From positions 1 through 10,018 of the forward strand of contig JAEYOU010000233.1 of the NCBI GenBank assembly GCA_023411405.1: a stretch of 10,018 bases of DNA, given 5' to 3'. Of the stretch, positions 1 to 6,550 are shown piece after piece. Within the stretch, counting starts at the first letter, position 1, and each line of letters begins with the position of its first letter. Position numbers and translations under genes: made by a program. The notes under the pieces were generated by a model. It did no database searches, was not told the origin of the DNA, and was given only the letters and a program-made list of their open reading frames with translations. This DNA is from Pseudomonadota bacterium (lineage in GTDB: Bacteria; Myxococcota; Myxococcia; Myxococcales; Anaeromyxobacteraceae).

Positions 1-174
1 CACGGAGGGAGGGCCGGCCACGCGACGTCGCACGCGCACGCGAAGCCCGCCGCGGGCGCGCCGCACGCCAAGCCGGCGGGAGCGGGCCACCAGGGATCCC
101 ACGGCGGCGCGGCCGCCGGGGCGTCCCGGAAGCCGGTGCTCGTCGGTTCGTGGAAGCCGAAGCGGCGGCGGTGA
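1..174 (+). CDS. C-terminal tail of an unidentified His/Ala/Lys/Pro/Gly-rich protein (5' end outside window)
   Basis: Reading from base 1 in frame 1 gives 57 residues and a TGA stop at 172-174. The tail is low complexity: Ala, Gly, His, Pro and Lys make up most of it, with repeated short units such as HAKPA and AGAPHAKPAGAG. It ends with KPVLVGSWKPKRRR, a basic terminus. G/C at codon third positions fits real coding sequence in this genome. The fold and function cannot be told from the tail. Similar basic Ala/Lys/Pro/His tails occur on DNA- or RNA-binding proteins and on some cell-envelope proteins, so a nucleic-acid-binding extension is one possibility but only a guess. The next gene is on the opposite strand, so this is the last gene of its transcription unit. 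Confidence 0.6.
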   Translation, partial: HGGRAGHATSHAHAKPAAGAPHAKPAGAGHQGSHGGAAAGASRKPVLVGSWKPKRRR

Positions 175-217
175 ACCAGCGCGTCAGTGGGTCAGCCGCG
201 AGGTGATCGCGAGGACT

Positions 218-265
218 GAAACCGAGGCCGAGACCGATGCCGATGCCGATGCCGATGCCGATGCT
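218..265. repeat. Hexanucleotide tandem repeat (GATGCC type)
   Basis: Eight consecutive 6-nt units fit GANNCC/T. The first three are degenerate (GAAACC, GAGGCC, GAGACC), then come four perfect GATGCC copies (236-259) and a final GATGCT. The block lies between two convergent genes and directly before the palindromic repeat at 271-301. It looks like a short hexamer satellite that could vary in copy number by slippage. The frames that read through it (Asp-Ala or Met-Pro runs) have no sign of being real genes. Confidence 0.8.
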
Positions 266-270
266 CGGGA

Positions 271-301
271 CGCTCGCCCTTCGACAGGCTCAGGGCGAGC
301 G
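271..301. repeat. Palindromic intergenic repeat, possible bidirectional terminator
   Basis: A perfect 10-bp inverted repeat: CGCTCGCCCT (271-280) and AGGGCGAGCG (292-301) flank an 11-nt loop, TCGACAGGCTC. The core CCCTTCGACAGGCTCAGGG is a sequence I recognise from memory as a widely dispersed intergenic palindrome in high-GC proteobacterial genomes. It often gives spurious translations such as ARPEPVEGR and ALRQAQGER, and both of these appear here in the frames crossing it. It sits in the 161-bp gap between a plus-strand gene end (174) and a minus-strand gene end (336), so a hairpin could end transcription from both sides. There is no T-rich tract on either side. Confidence 0.75.
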
Positions 302-335
302 GAGCCAAGGCACCGGCACCGGGAATCGCACCCCC

Positions 336-1220
336 TCAGAACCCCATCGCCCGCAGCTCCCGCACGAGCCGCACCCAGAACTCGGCCGCGTCGAAGTGGC
401 GGGACCATCCCGTCTGCGCCCAGTGGTCCGCCTCGACCTCGGCGAGCACCTCGCCCCAGCGCTGCGAGGACGCGGGTACGACCCCGTCGCTCACGCCCCA
501 GCTCTTCTTCATCCAGAGATAGCTCGGGACGAGGAGCGGGTTTGCCTTGCGCTTGCGCCGGACGACGCCGACGACGCTGGCGTACGCGACCGAGCGGACG
601 TCGCAGACCTCCTCGTTGAAGCGCGCCATGCGGGCGGTGGCGAGGTCGTGGAACGCGTCGAGCGGGACGCCCGCGGTCTCCAGCACGCGCTGCAGCCCGA
701 TCTTCCGGGCGACGTCGGTGGAGAGATCCGCGAGCGGGGATCCCCGGTGCGGCGTACCCACCGTGACGAGCGCCGCCACCCGCGCGGCGAGGCCGAGGTT
801 CGTCACGGCGTACCGTGCGTCGAGGCCCCCCATGCTGTGCGCGAGCACGTTGACCCGCTTCTCGTCGAGGACGGTCAGGGCGCGGGTGAGCGCCTCCGCC
901 CGGGCGGCGACGGAGCCGCACGGCGGCACGCGCGGGACGACGACCTTGTTGCCGTCCTTCTCTAGGGCGTCGCGGATGCCCCTCCAGTAGGCGTGGCGCA
1001 TGGCCCCCACGCCCACCTCGTCGAACCCGAAGAGCCCGTGCGCGAGCACGATGGGATGGCGCGGCTTCGCGCGCAACCACCGCCGCTTGCGGAGGCGCGG
1101 CCGGCGGAGGAGCAGGGTGGCGCCCGCGAGCGCGAGGAGGACGGCGGCGCCGATGAGGATCCAGAGCACGCGCCATCGTAGCGAGCGACCGCGAAACCCA
1201 TCCAGGCGCCGCGGTCGCAC
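336..1220 (-). CDS. Membrane-anchored alpha/beta-hydrolase, triacylglycerol lipase/esterase family
   Basis: A 294-residue protein of the bacterial lipase alpha/beta-hydrolase fold, expected to hydrolyse an ester bond; the substrate is unknown. Residues about 18-38 form one hydrophobic membrane segment flanked by Arg-rich stretches (PRLRKRRWLR follows it). The oxyanion-hole motif HGLFGF is at 61-66. The nucleophile elbow AHSMGG puts the catalytic Ser at 129. TPHRGSPLAD (156-165) is the conserved lipase segment after it. The likely acid and base are Asp245 (SDGVVPASS) and His266 (ADHWAQTGW). The GTG start at 1220 has no clear ribosome binding site; an in-frame GTG at 1167-1169 would start just before the membrane segment, 5 nt after TACGAT, and is a real alternative. 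The gene follows the YbaK-type gene by 46 bp and is probably cotranscribed with it. Confidence 0.88.
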   Translation of the reverse strand: MRPRRLDGFRGRSLRWRVLWILIGAAVLLALAGATLLLRRPRLRKRRWLRAKPRHPIVLAHGLFGFDEVGVGAMRHAYWRGIRDALEKDGNKVVVPRVPPCGSVAARAEALTRALTVLDEKRVNVLAHSMGGLDARYAVTNLGLAARVAALVTVGTPHRGSPLADLSTDVARKIGLQRVLETAGVPLDAFHDLATARMARFNEEVCDVRSVAYASVVGVVRRKRKANPLLVPSYLWMKKSWGVSDGVVPASSQRWGEVLAEVEADHWAQTGWSRHFDAAEFWVRLVRELRAMGF

Positions 1221-1266
1221 CTCGTGCGACAGGGAATTGCGCCCCGGTCGCCGCCGGCCCGACGGC

Positions 1267-1755
1267 TCACGCCGTCGCCGCCACCCCGATCCGCGCGACC
1301 GTCCCGCCCGTCATCCGCACGAGCTCGTCCGGCGTGAGCGGGAAGACCGCGTGCGGGTGGCCGGCCGCGGCCCAGATCCGCTCGTAGGCGAGGAGGGCGT
1401 CGTCGACGACCGCGACCACCGGCGCCGCGTGGCCGATGGGCGGCACGCCCCCGATGGCGAAGCCGGTCCGCTCGCGGACGAAGTCCGGCGTCGCGCGGCC
1501 GATCCGCTCGCCGACCACCGCCGCGACGGCCTGCTCGTCCACCCGGTGGCGCCCGCTCGCGGCGACGAGGACCGCGCGGCCGCTCGGCTCGGCGCGGAAG
1601 AGCAGCGACTTGACGATCTGCCCGACCTCGCAGCCCACGGCGGCGGCGGCCTCGGCCGCGGTGCGCGCGGAGTCGGGGAGCTCGACGACCGCGTTCTCGA
1701 ACCCGGCCGCCCGGAGGGCGTCCTGGACCTTCTGTGCGCTGGGCTTGAGCGGCAT
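1267..1755 (-). CDS. YbaK/ProX-type aminoacyl-tRNA deacylase (trans-editing)
   Basis: A 162-residue protein covering one whole YbaK/EbsC (tRNA-edit) domain, the usual size for free-standing trans-editing deacylases. Members hydrolyse wrongly charged aminoacyl-tRNA, for example Ala- or Cys-tRNA(Pro), in the cytoplasm. The conserved lysine lies in QIVKSLLF (Lys49), followed by the glycine-rich loop IGGVPPIGH (101-109) and a C-terminal AGHPHAVFPLTPDELVRMTG segment typical of the family. The exact tRNA cannot be assigned from sequence alone. I chose the ATG at 1755 because the domain begins there (MPLKPSAQKV), and a TACAAT box ends 6 nt upstream, which suggests a leaderless mRNA. No ribosome binding site is visible. 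It is divergent from the liv operon and probably leads the lipase gene downstream. Confidence 0.9.
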   Translation of the reverse strand: MPLKPSAQKVQDALRAAGFENAVVELPDSARTAAEAAAAVGCEVGQIVKSLLFRAEPSGRAVLVAASGRHRVDEQAVAAVVGERIGRATPDFVRERTGFAIGGVPPIGHAAPVVAVVDDALLAYERIWAAAGHPHAVFPLTPDELVRMTGGTVARIGVAATA

Positions 1756-1761
1756 GCGGCC

Positions 1762-1767
1762 ATTGTA
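1762..1767 (-). promoter_or_regulatory. Probable -10 box of the deacylase gene, leaderless start
   Basis: On the minus strand this reads TACAAT, one base from the sigma-70 consensus TATAAT and unusual in such GC-rich DNA. Six bases (GGCCGC) separate it from the ATG at 1755, so position +1 would fall on the A of the start codon. No good -35 box is seen at 16-18 bp (GGCAAA at 1785-1790 is poor). Confidence 0.4.
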
Positions 1768-1785
1768 GCCTGCGCCACGGGCCGT

Positions 1786-1814
1786 TTGCCGGCCGGGTGG
1801 GGATGGTGTTGAAT
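1786..1814 (+). promoter_or_regulatory. Weak candidate sigma-70 promoter for the liv operon
   Basis: TTGCCG (1786-1791) and TTGAAT (1809-1814) are separated by 17 bp, each matching four of six consensus bases. A start near 1821 would give a leader of about 43 nt before the binding-protein gene. The -10 box lacks the highly conserved A at its second position, so this is only a candidate. No operator or riboswitch was recognised in the leader. Confidence 0.22.
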
Positions 1815-1863
1815 CGCGCCTCCACGCATCCACGCCTGGGGCCTCAACCTTGGGAGTCGCGCC

Positions 1864-2985
1864 ATGAAGAACCTCGTGGGAGTCCTCTCGCTCGCGCTCG
1901 GCCTCGCGGCCGGTCCGGCCCGCGCCGCCGACGCGATCCGGATCGGCATGCTCGCGCCCCTCACCGGCGCCTGGGCCAGCGAGGGCCAGGAGATGAAGCG
2001 CAACGGCGAGCTGCTCGCCACCGAGCTCAACGCGAAGGGCGGCCTGCTCGGCAAGAAGGTGGAGCTCGTCGTGGAGGACGACGGCGGCGATCCGCGGACC
2101 GCCTCCCTCGCGGCGCAGCGGCTCACGTCGCGCGGGGTGGTGGCGGTGATCGGGACCTACGGCTCGGCCGTCACCGAGGCCACCCAGACGATCTTCGACG
2201 AGGAGGGCATCCTCCAGATCGCGAACGGCTCGACGGCCGTCCGGCTCACGGAGAAGGGCTTGCCGTTCTTCTTCCGGACCTGCCCGCGCGACGACGAGCA
2301 GGGGCGGGTGGCGGCGGCCGTCATCCGGAAGGCGGGGGCGAAGCGCGTCGCGCTGGTGCACGACAGCTCCGCCTACTCGAAGGGGCTCGCCGACGAGATC
2401 AACGCCCTCCTCGTGGCGCAGGGCGTGCCCCCGGTCTTCTTCGAGGCGCTGGCGCCCATGGAGCAGGACTACTCGGCCATCCTCACGAAGCTCCGCGCCG
2501 CGACCCCGGACGTCGTCTTCTTCACTGGCTACTACCCCGAGGCCGGCCTGCTCCTGAAGCAGAAGCGGCAGATGGGCTGGGGCGTGCCGTTCGTCGGCGG
2601 CGACGCCATCAACAACCCCGACCTCGTGAAGCTCGCCGGCAAGGAGGCCGCGCAGGGCTTCCGGTTCCTCTCGCCGCCCGTCCCGAAGGACCTCGACACG
2701 CCCGAGGCCAGGGCGTACGTGGCCGCATACCGGAAGAAGTACGGCGAGGAGCCCAAGTCGATCTACGGCGTCCTCGCCGCCGACGGCTTCCGCGTGATCG
2801 CCCGGGCCGTCGAGGCGACGAGGTCCACCGACGCGAAGAAGCTCCGCGCGTACCTCGTCGGCGGCCTGAAGGACTTCCCCGGCTACACCGGGAAGATCGC
2901 CTTCAACGCCAAGGGCGATCGCGTGGGCGAGCTGTACCGCGTCTACACGGTGGACGCCGCCGGCCGGTTCGTGCTCCAACCTTGA
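1864..2985 (+). CDS. livK: Branched-chain amino acid ABC transporter, periplasmic substrate-binding protein
   Basis: A 373-residue type I periplasmic binding protein (Peripla_BP_6/LivJ-LivK family). It captures the ligand in the periplasm and delivers it to the LivHMGF complex encoded directly downstream. Residues 1-21 are a signal peptide ending PARA, with cleavage expected before ADAIRIG; no lipobox Cys is present, so it should be soluble. The mature protein starts with the typical IRIGMLAPLTGAWASEGQ, followed by LNAKGGLLGKKVELVVEDD, a VAVIGTYGSAVTEA segment (about 94-107) that lines the ligand site in this family, and GGDAINNPD near 245-253. GGAG at 1853-1856 lies 7 nt before the ATG. The true ligand may be leucine/isoleucine/valine or another amino acid or amide; binding proteins of this family vary. 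The stop is followed by a strong hairpin before livH. Confidence 0.92.
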   Translation: MKNLVGVLSLALGLAAGPARAADAIRIGMLAPLTGAWASEGQEMKRNGELLATELNAKGGLLGKKVELVVEDDGGDPRTASLAAQRLTSRGVVAVIGTYGSAVTEATQTIFDEEGILQIANGSTAVRLTEKGLPFFFRTCPRDDEQGRVAAAVIRKAGAKRVALVHDSSAYSKGLADEINALLVAQGVPPVFFEALAPMEQDYSAILTKLRAATPDVVFFTGYYPEAGLLLKQKRQMGWGVPFVGGDAINNPDLVKLAGKEAAQGFRFLSPPVPKDLDTPEARAYVAAYRKKYGEEPKSIYGVLAADGFRVIARAVEATRSTDAKKLRAYLVGGLKDFPGYTGKIAFNAKGDRVGELYRVYTVDAAGRFVLQP

Positions 2986-3000
2986 GGCCGAGACCTCGCG

Positions 3001-3035
3001 GCGGGGGAGGGGCCGGGCGACGGCTCCTCCCCCGC
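3001..3035 (+). promoter_or_regulatory. Strong intercistronic hairpin between the binding-protein gene and livH
   Basis: The arms 3001-3015 and 3021-3035 pair over 15 bp with a single G·U pair (3011·3025), leaving a 5-nt loop, GGCGA. The stem begins 16 nt after the livK stop and ends 16 nt before the livH ATG. There is no following U tract, so it is not a canonical intrinsic terminator. By analogy with operons where a binding protein is made in excess over its permease, it may protect the 3' end of the upstream message or cause partial termination. The pairing is visible; the role is inferred. Confidence 0.65.
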
Positions 3036-3051
3036 GCGTCCCTGGGATCCG

Positions 3052-3954
3052 ATGCGGCTCTTCCTCGAGCAGTGCACCAACGGCCTGGCGGTGGGGAGCA
3101 TCTACGCCCTCATCGCGCTCGGCTACACGATGGTGTACGGCGTCCTGAAGCTCATCAACTTCGCCCACGGCGACCTCTTCACCTTCGGCGCCTACCTCGG
3201 GATGACGCTCCTCGCCTCCCTGCTGGCGGCCGAGCGGGTCGGGCTGGGGCTCGGGCTCCTGCTCCTCGCCGTCATGGTGATGGGGCTCGTCGCGGTAATC
3301 GGCGTGGTGGTCGAGCGCGTCGCCTACCGGCCCGTGCGCGGCGCGCCTCGCCTCAACGCGGTCGTCTCCGCGCTCGGCGCCTCGATCTTCCTCCAGAACG
3401 CCCTGATGCTCGCGTACGGCGGGAGCCCCCGCAGCTACCCGGACGTCCTCCCCCAGACCGCGCTCTCCGTCCTCGGCCTGCGGATCCCCGTCGCGCGCGT
3501 CGCCGTGGTGGTCGCCGCCGTGGCGATGATGGCGGCGCTCTACTTCTTCGTGCAGCGTACGCGCCTCGGCGCCGCCATCCGGGCCGCGGCCATCGACCCG
3601 GACGCCGCCCGGCTCATGGGCATCGACGTGAACCGGATCGTCACGCTGGTGTTCGTGGTCGGGCCGGCGCTGGGCGGGGCCGCCGGGCTCCTCGTCGGCC
3701 TCCTCTACGGCTCGATCTCCTTCACGATGGGCTGGAGCTACGGGATGAAGGCCTTCACGGCCGCGATCCTGGGCGGCATCGGCAACATCCCGGGGGCGAT
3801 GCTGGGCGGGCTCCTGCTCGGCCTCGTCGAGGCGCTGGGCGCGGCGTACCTGTCGATGGCGTGGCGCGACGCGATCGCGTACGGCGTGCTGATCCTGATC
3901 CTGATCGTCCGGCCCTCGGGGCTCCTGGGGGAGCGGGTGGCGGACAAGGTATGA
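3052..3954 (+). CDS. livH: Branched-chain amino acid ABC transporter permease LivH
   Basis: A 300-residue inner-membrane permease of the LivH family, one of the two membrane subunits that form the amino acid channel. It opens with the hallmark segment NGLAVGSIYALIALGYTMVYG (10-30), then KLINFAHGDLFTFGAYLG (33-50), followed by several hydrophobic helices. The loop RLGAAIRAAAIDPDAARLMGID (171-192) is the EAA-like cytoplasmic loop that contacts the ATPases. GGIGNIPGAMLGG (241-253) and the ending VRPSGLLGE are also typical. Length matches the family. The ATG at 3052 is placed at the family's usual N-terminus, but the ribosome binding site is weak (GGGA) and lies just after the hairpin, which may lower its translation. 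The stop overlaps the livM start (ATGA). Confidence 0.95.
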   Translation: MRLFLEQCTNGLAVGSIYALIALGYTMVYGVLKLINFAHGDLFTFGAYLGMTLLASLLAAERVGLGLGLLLLAVMVMGLVAVIGVVVERVAYRPVRGAPRLNAVVSALGASIFLQNALMLAYGGSPRSYPDVLPQTALSVLGLRIPVARVAVVVAAVAMMAALYFFVQRTRLGAAIRAAAIDPDAARLMGIDVNRIVTLVFVVGPALGGAAGLLVGLLYGSISFTMGWSYGMKAFTAAILGGIGNIPGAMLGGLLLGLVEALGAAYLSMAWRDAIAYGVLILILIVRPSGLLGERVADKV

Positions 3955-4970
3955 GCCACCCCGCTGCGCAGGGTCAGGGCTCCCGGCACCTCGCCGCCGT
4001 CTACGCGCTCGCCGCCGCGCTGCTCGCCGCGGCCCCGTTCGTCGCGAGCCGGTTCCCCGAGGGGCGCTACTGGCTCGACGTCCTGAACAACGTGGGCCTG
4101 TACGCGCTCCTGGCGCTGAGCCTCAACCTCATCCTGGGCGACGCCGGGCTCTTCCACATGGGCCACGCGGCCTTCTACGCCGTCGGGGCGTACACCGCCG
4201 CGATCCTGAACACGCAGCATCACGTCCCGGTGCTCTGGACGCTGCCGGTCTCCGCCGCCGTGTCGGCGCTCTTCGCCCTCGCCGTCGCCCGGCCGGTGGT
4301 CCACCTGCGGGGGGACTACCTGCTCATCGTCACGATCGGCATGGGCGAGATCGTGCGCATCGCGCTCGTGAACGACGTCTTCGGCCTGACCGGCGGCGCG
4401 AACGGGATCACCGGCATCGCCCGGCCCACGGTCTTCGGCCTGCGGATCGCCCGGCCGCAGGAGTTCTTCTGGCTGATCTGGGGGTTCGTCGCGTTGACGG
4501 TCTTCCTCTTCCACCGCCTGGCCCGGTCGCGGTTCGGCCGCGCGCTCAACTACCTGCGCGAGGACGAGGTGGCCGCGGAGGGGAGCGGCGTGCCGACGGC
4601 CCGCTACCGGCTCATGGCGTTCGCGCTGGGCGCGGCCTGGGCGGGGATGGCCGGCGCCCTCTTCGCCGGCAAGGCCCGGACCATCTCGCCCGAGTCGTTC
4701 AACGTGGGCGAGTCGATCAAGGTGTTCGCGATGGTGATCCTGGGCGGCGCCGGCTCGATCCCGGGGGTGATCGCCGGGGCGGCGCTGCTCGTGGGCCTCG
4801 AGGAGGGCTTCCGGGGGTTCGCCGACGCGCGCATGCTGGTGGTCGGCGCGGCCATGGTCGCGATGATGGCCTTCCGGCCCCAGGGGCTCTTCCCGGTGCA
4901 CCTCCCGCGCTTCCGTCCGGCGGATCTCCCGCCGCCGGGCGCGCCCCGAGGCGAGGAGCCGGGGCGGTGA
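3951..4970 (+). CDS. livM: Branched-chain amino acid ABC transporter permease LivM
   Basis: A 339-residue inner-membrane permease, partner of LivH. It shows the family segments LNLILGDAGLFHMGHAAFYAVGAY (58-81), LRGDYLLIVTIGMGEIVR (119-136), LTGGANGITGI (146-156) and the ATPase-contact loop SRFGRALNYLREDEVAAEGSG (193-213). ILGGAGSIPG (263-272) and the C-terminal FRPQGLF follow. The tail of about 20 residues after the last helix is Pro/Gly/Glu rich and probably unstructured. The start at 3951 overlaps the livH stop by four bases (ATGA), a sign of translational coupling, with only AAGG close to the start. The same frame stays open far upstream, but that part runs through livK and livH and is not coding. 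The stop overlaps the livG GTG start. Confidence 0.95.
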   Translation: MSHPAAQGQGSRHLAAVYALAAALLAAAPFVASRFPEGRYWLDVLNNVGLYALLALSLNLILGDAGLFHMGHAAFYAVGAYTAAILNTQHHVPVLWTLPVSAAVSALFALAVARPVVHLRGDYLLIVTIGMGEIVRIALVNDVFGLTGGANGITGIARPTVFGLRIARPQEFFWLIWGFVALTVFLFHRLARSRFGRALNYLREDEVAAEGSGVPTARYRLMAFALGAAWAGMAGALFAGKARTISPESFNVGESIKVFAMVILGGAGSIPGVIAGAALLVGLEEGFRGFADARMLVVGAAMVAMMAFRPQGLFPVHLPRFRPADLPPPGAPRGEEPGR

Positions 4971-5734
4971 ACGCCATCCTCCACGTCGAGGGCGTGTCGA
5001 AGAGCTTCGGCGGGCTCCGCGCCGTCGATCGCGTCTCGTTCGACGTGCCGCCGGGCGCGATCGTGGGGCTCATCGGCCCGAACGGCGCCGGCAAGACCAC
5101 GACGTTCAACCTCATCACCGGCAACCACCGGCCCGACGCGGGCTCGATCCGGTTCGAGGGCAGCCCGATCGCGGGGCTCCGGCCGCACCGGATCGTCTCG
5201 CTGGGCATCGCCCGGACGTTCCAGAACATCCGCCTGTTCCAGCGGCTGTCGGCGGTGGAGAACGTGCTGTCGGGGCGCCACTGCCGCACGCGCGCGGGCC
5301 TGCTCGCGGCGCTGCTCCGGCCGCGCGGGCAGGTGCGGGAGGAGAGGGAGGCGCTGGAGCGGGTCGCCGACGAGCTCGCCTTCGTCGGCCTCCGCGGCCG
5401 CGCCCTGGAGCGCGCGCGCAACCTCTCGCACGGCGACCAGCGGCGGCTGGAGATCGCCCGGGCCCTGGCGAGCGACCCGCGGCTGCTCGTGCTCGACGAG
5501 CCCGCCGGAGGCATGAACGAGCAGGAGACCGTCGAGCTCGCCGGGCTCATCGGACGGATCCGCGCGCGCGGGATCACCGTGCTCCTCATCGAGCACGACA
5601 TGAGCCTGGTGATGCGCGTGTGCGAGCGGATCGTGGTGCTCGAGCACGGCGCGAAGATCGCGGAGGGGACGCCCGCCGAGATCCAGCGCGACGCGAAGGT
5701 GATCGAGGCCTACCTCGGCACGGAGGAGGCCTGA
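4967..5734 (+). CDS. livG: Branched-chain amino acid ABC transporter ATP-binding protein LivG
   Basis: A 255-residue cytoplasmic ATPase of the LivG type, which powers transport as a pair with LivF. Walker A is GPNGAGKT (37-44), the Q-loop Gln86 is in ARTFQNIRLF, the signature is LSHGDQRR (153-160), Walker B is LLVLDEP with Asp177 and Glu178, and the switch His is His210 in LLIEHDM. The signature differs from LSGGQ in the way usual for LivG proteins. The C-terminal IQRDAKVIEAYLG is the LivG ending. The GTG start at 4967 overlaps the livM stop (GTGA) and has GAGGAG at 4953-4958, 8 nt upstream. Confidence 0.95.
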   Translation: MNAILHVEGVSKSFGGLRAVDRVSFDVPPGAIVGLIGPNGAGKTTTFNLITGNHRPDAGSIRFEGSPIAGLRPHRIVSLGIARTFQNIRLFQRLSAVENVLSGRHCRTRAGLLAALLRPRGQVREEREALERVADELAFVGLRGRALERARNLSHGDQRRLEIARALASDPRLLVLDEPAGGMNEQETVELAGLIGRIRARGITVLLIEHDMSLVMRVCERIVVLEHGAKIAEGTPAEIQRDAKVIEAYLGTEEA

Positions 5735-5735
5735 G

Positions 5736-6464
5736 GTGAACGCCCCGGTCCTAGAGCTCCGCGGCCTCGAGGTGCGCTACGGCAACGTGCAGGCGCTGCA
5801 CGGGATCGACCTGGCCGTGCACGAGGGCGAGATCGTCACCCTCCTCGGCGCGAACGGCGCCGGGAAGTCGACCACGCTCCGCGCGGTCAGCGGCCTGCTC
5901 CGGCCGTCGGCGGGCCAGATCCTCTACCGAGGGCGCGACGTCCGCGCGGTCCCCGCGCACGGGCTGGTGCACCAGGGGGTCGCCCACGCCCCCGAGGGCC
6001 GGCGACTCTTCGGCACGCTCACCGTGCAGGAGAACCTGACCCTGGGCGCCTTCTCGCGGCGCGACCGCGCGGCGATCGCCGAGACCGAGGCGTGGGTGCT
6101 GGGGCTCTTCCCCGCCTTGCGCGGCCGCGCGGCGCAGCTCGCGGGCACCCTCTCCGGCGGTGAGCAGCAGATGCTGGCCATCGCCCGGGCCCTCATGGCG
6201 CGCCCGCGGCTGCTCCTCCTCGACGAGCCGTCGCTGGGGCTCGCGCCCCTCGTCGTGAAGACGATCTTCCGGACCATCCGCGAGATCAACGAGGCGCACG
6301 GGGTGACGATCGTCCTCGTCGAGCAGAACGCGCGCGCCGCGCTCCGGCTCGCGCACCGCGGCTACGTCATGGAGGTGGGGCGGATCGTCCTCGAGGACGC
6401 CGCGGCCGCGCTGGCCGCGAACCCCCGCGTCCAGAAGGCGTATCTCGGGGGGCACGCGGGCTGA
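5736..6464 (+). CDS. livF: Branched-chain amino acid ABC transporter ATP-binding protein LivF
   Basis: A 242-residue cytoplasmic ATPase of the LivF type, the second motor subunit of the transporter. Walker A is GANGAGKS (38-45). The Q-loop position reads APEGRRLF (85-92), with Glu where most ABC proteins have Gln. The signature is LSGGEQQ (139-145), and Walker B is LLLLDEP with Asp163 and Glu164. The switch position is Gln197 (VEQN) rather than His. Both the Glu and Gln replacements are normal for LivF. It ends NPRVQKAYLGGHAG. The GTG start lies one base after the livG stop, with AGGAGG at 5724-5729 inside the livG end, 6 nt upstream. It is the last gene of the liv operon; 86 bp follow before the next gene. 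Confidence 0.95.
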   Translation: MNAPVLELRGLEVRYGNVQALHGIDLAVHEGEIVTLLGANGAGKSTTLRAVSGLLRPSAGQILYRGRDVRAVPAHGLVHQGVAHAPEGRRLFGTLTVQENLTLGAFSRRDRAAIAETEAWVLGLFPALRGRAAQLAGTLSGGEQQMLAIARALMARPRLLLLDEPSLGLAPLVVKTIFRTIREINEAHGVTIVLVEQNARAALRLAHRGYVMEVGRIVLEDAAAALAANPRVQKAYLGGHAG

Positions 6465-6550
6465 GCGACCGAGCGTGACGCGCGCATCTCCGTTGCCCGC
6501 CCGCGGCGGTCGTGACAGGCTGCCGCAGCGTGCCGGCTCCTGGGGGGCCC

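Noticed and set aside
203..965. Plus-strand frames crossing the hexamer repeat and the lipase gene
   Set aside because: They read through the Asp-Ala/Met-Pro hexamer and the intergenic palindrome, then run antisense to a lipase with a complete catalytic triad.
1267..3168. Long minus-strand extension of the deacylase through livK
   Set aside because: The YbaK domain starts at the ATG at 1755; the upstream part is antisense to a well-supported binding-protein gene and has no recognisable domain.
3889..3906. Three copies of CTGATC
   Set aside because: They encode Leu-Ile repeats in the last membrane helix of LivH, where such residues are expected.
1797..4970. Plus-strand open frame of more than 3 kb ending with LivM
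   Set aside because: Only the part from 3951 is LivM. The earlier part is an Arg/Pro/Gly-rich out-of-frame reading of livK and livH, open only because stops are rare in GC-rich DNA.
5820..6360. Glu and Gln in place of Q-loop Gln and switch His in LivF
   Set aside because: These replacements are normal for LivF-type ATPases, so they are not signs of an inactive subunit.
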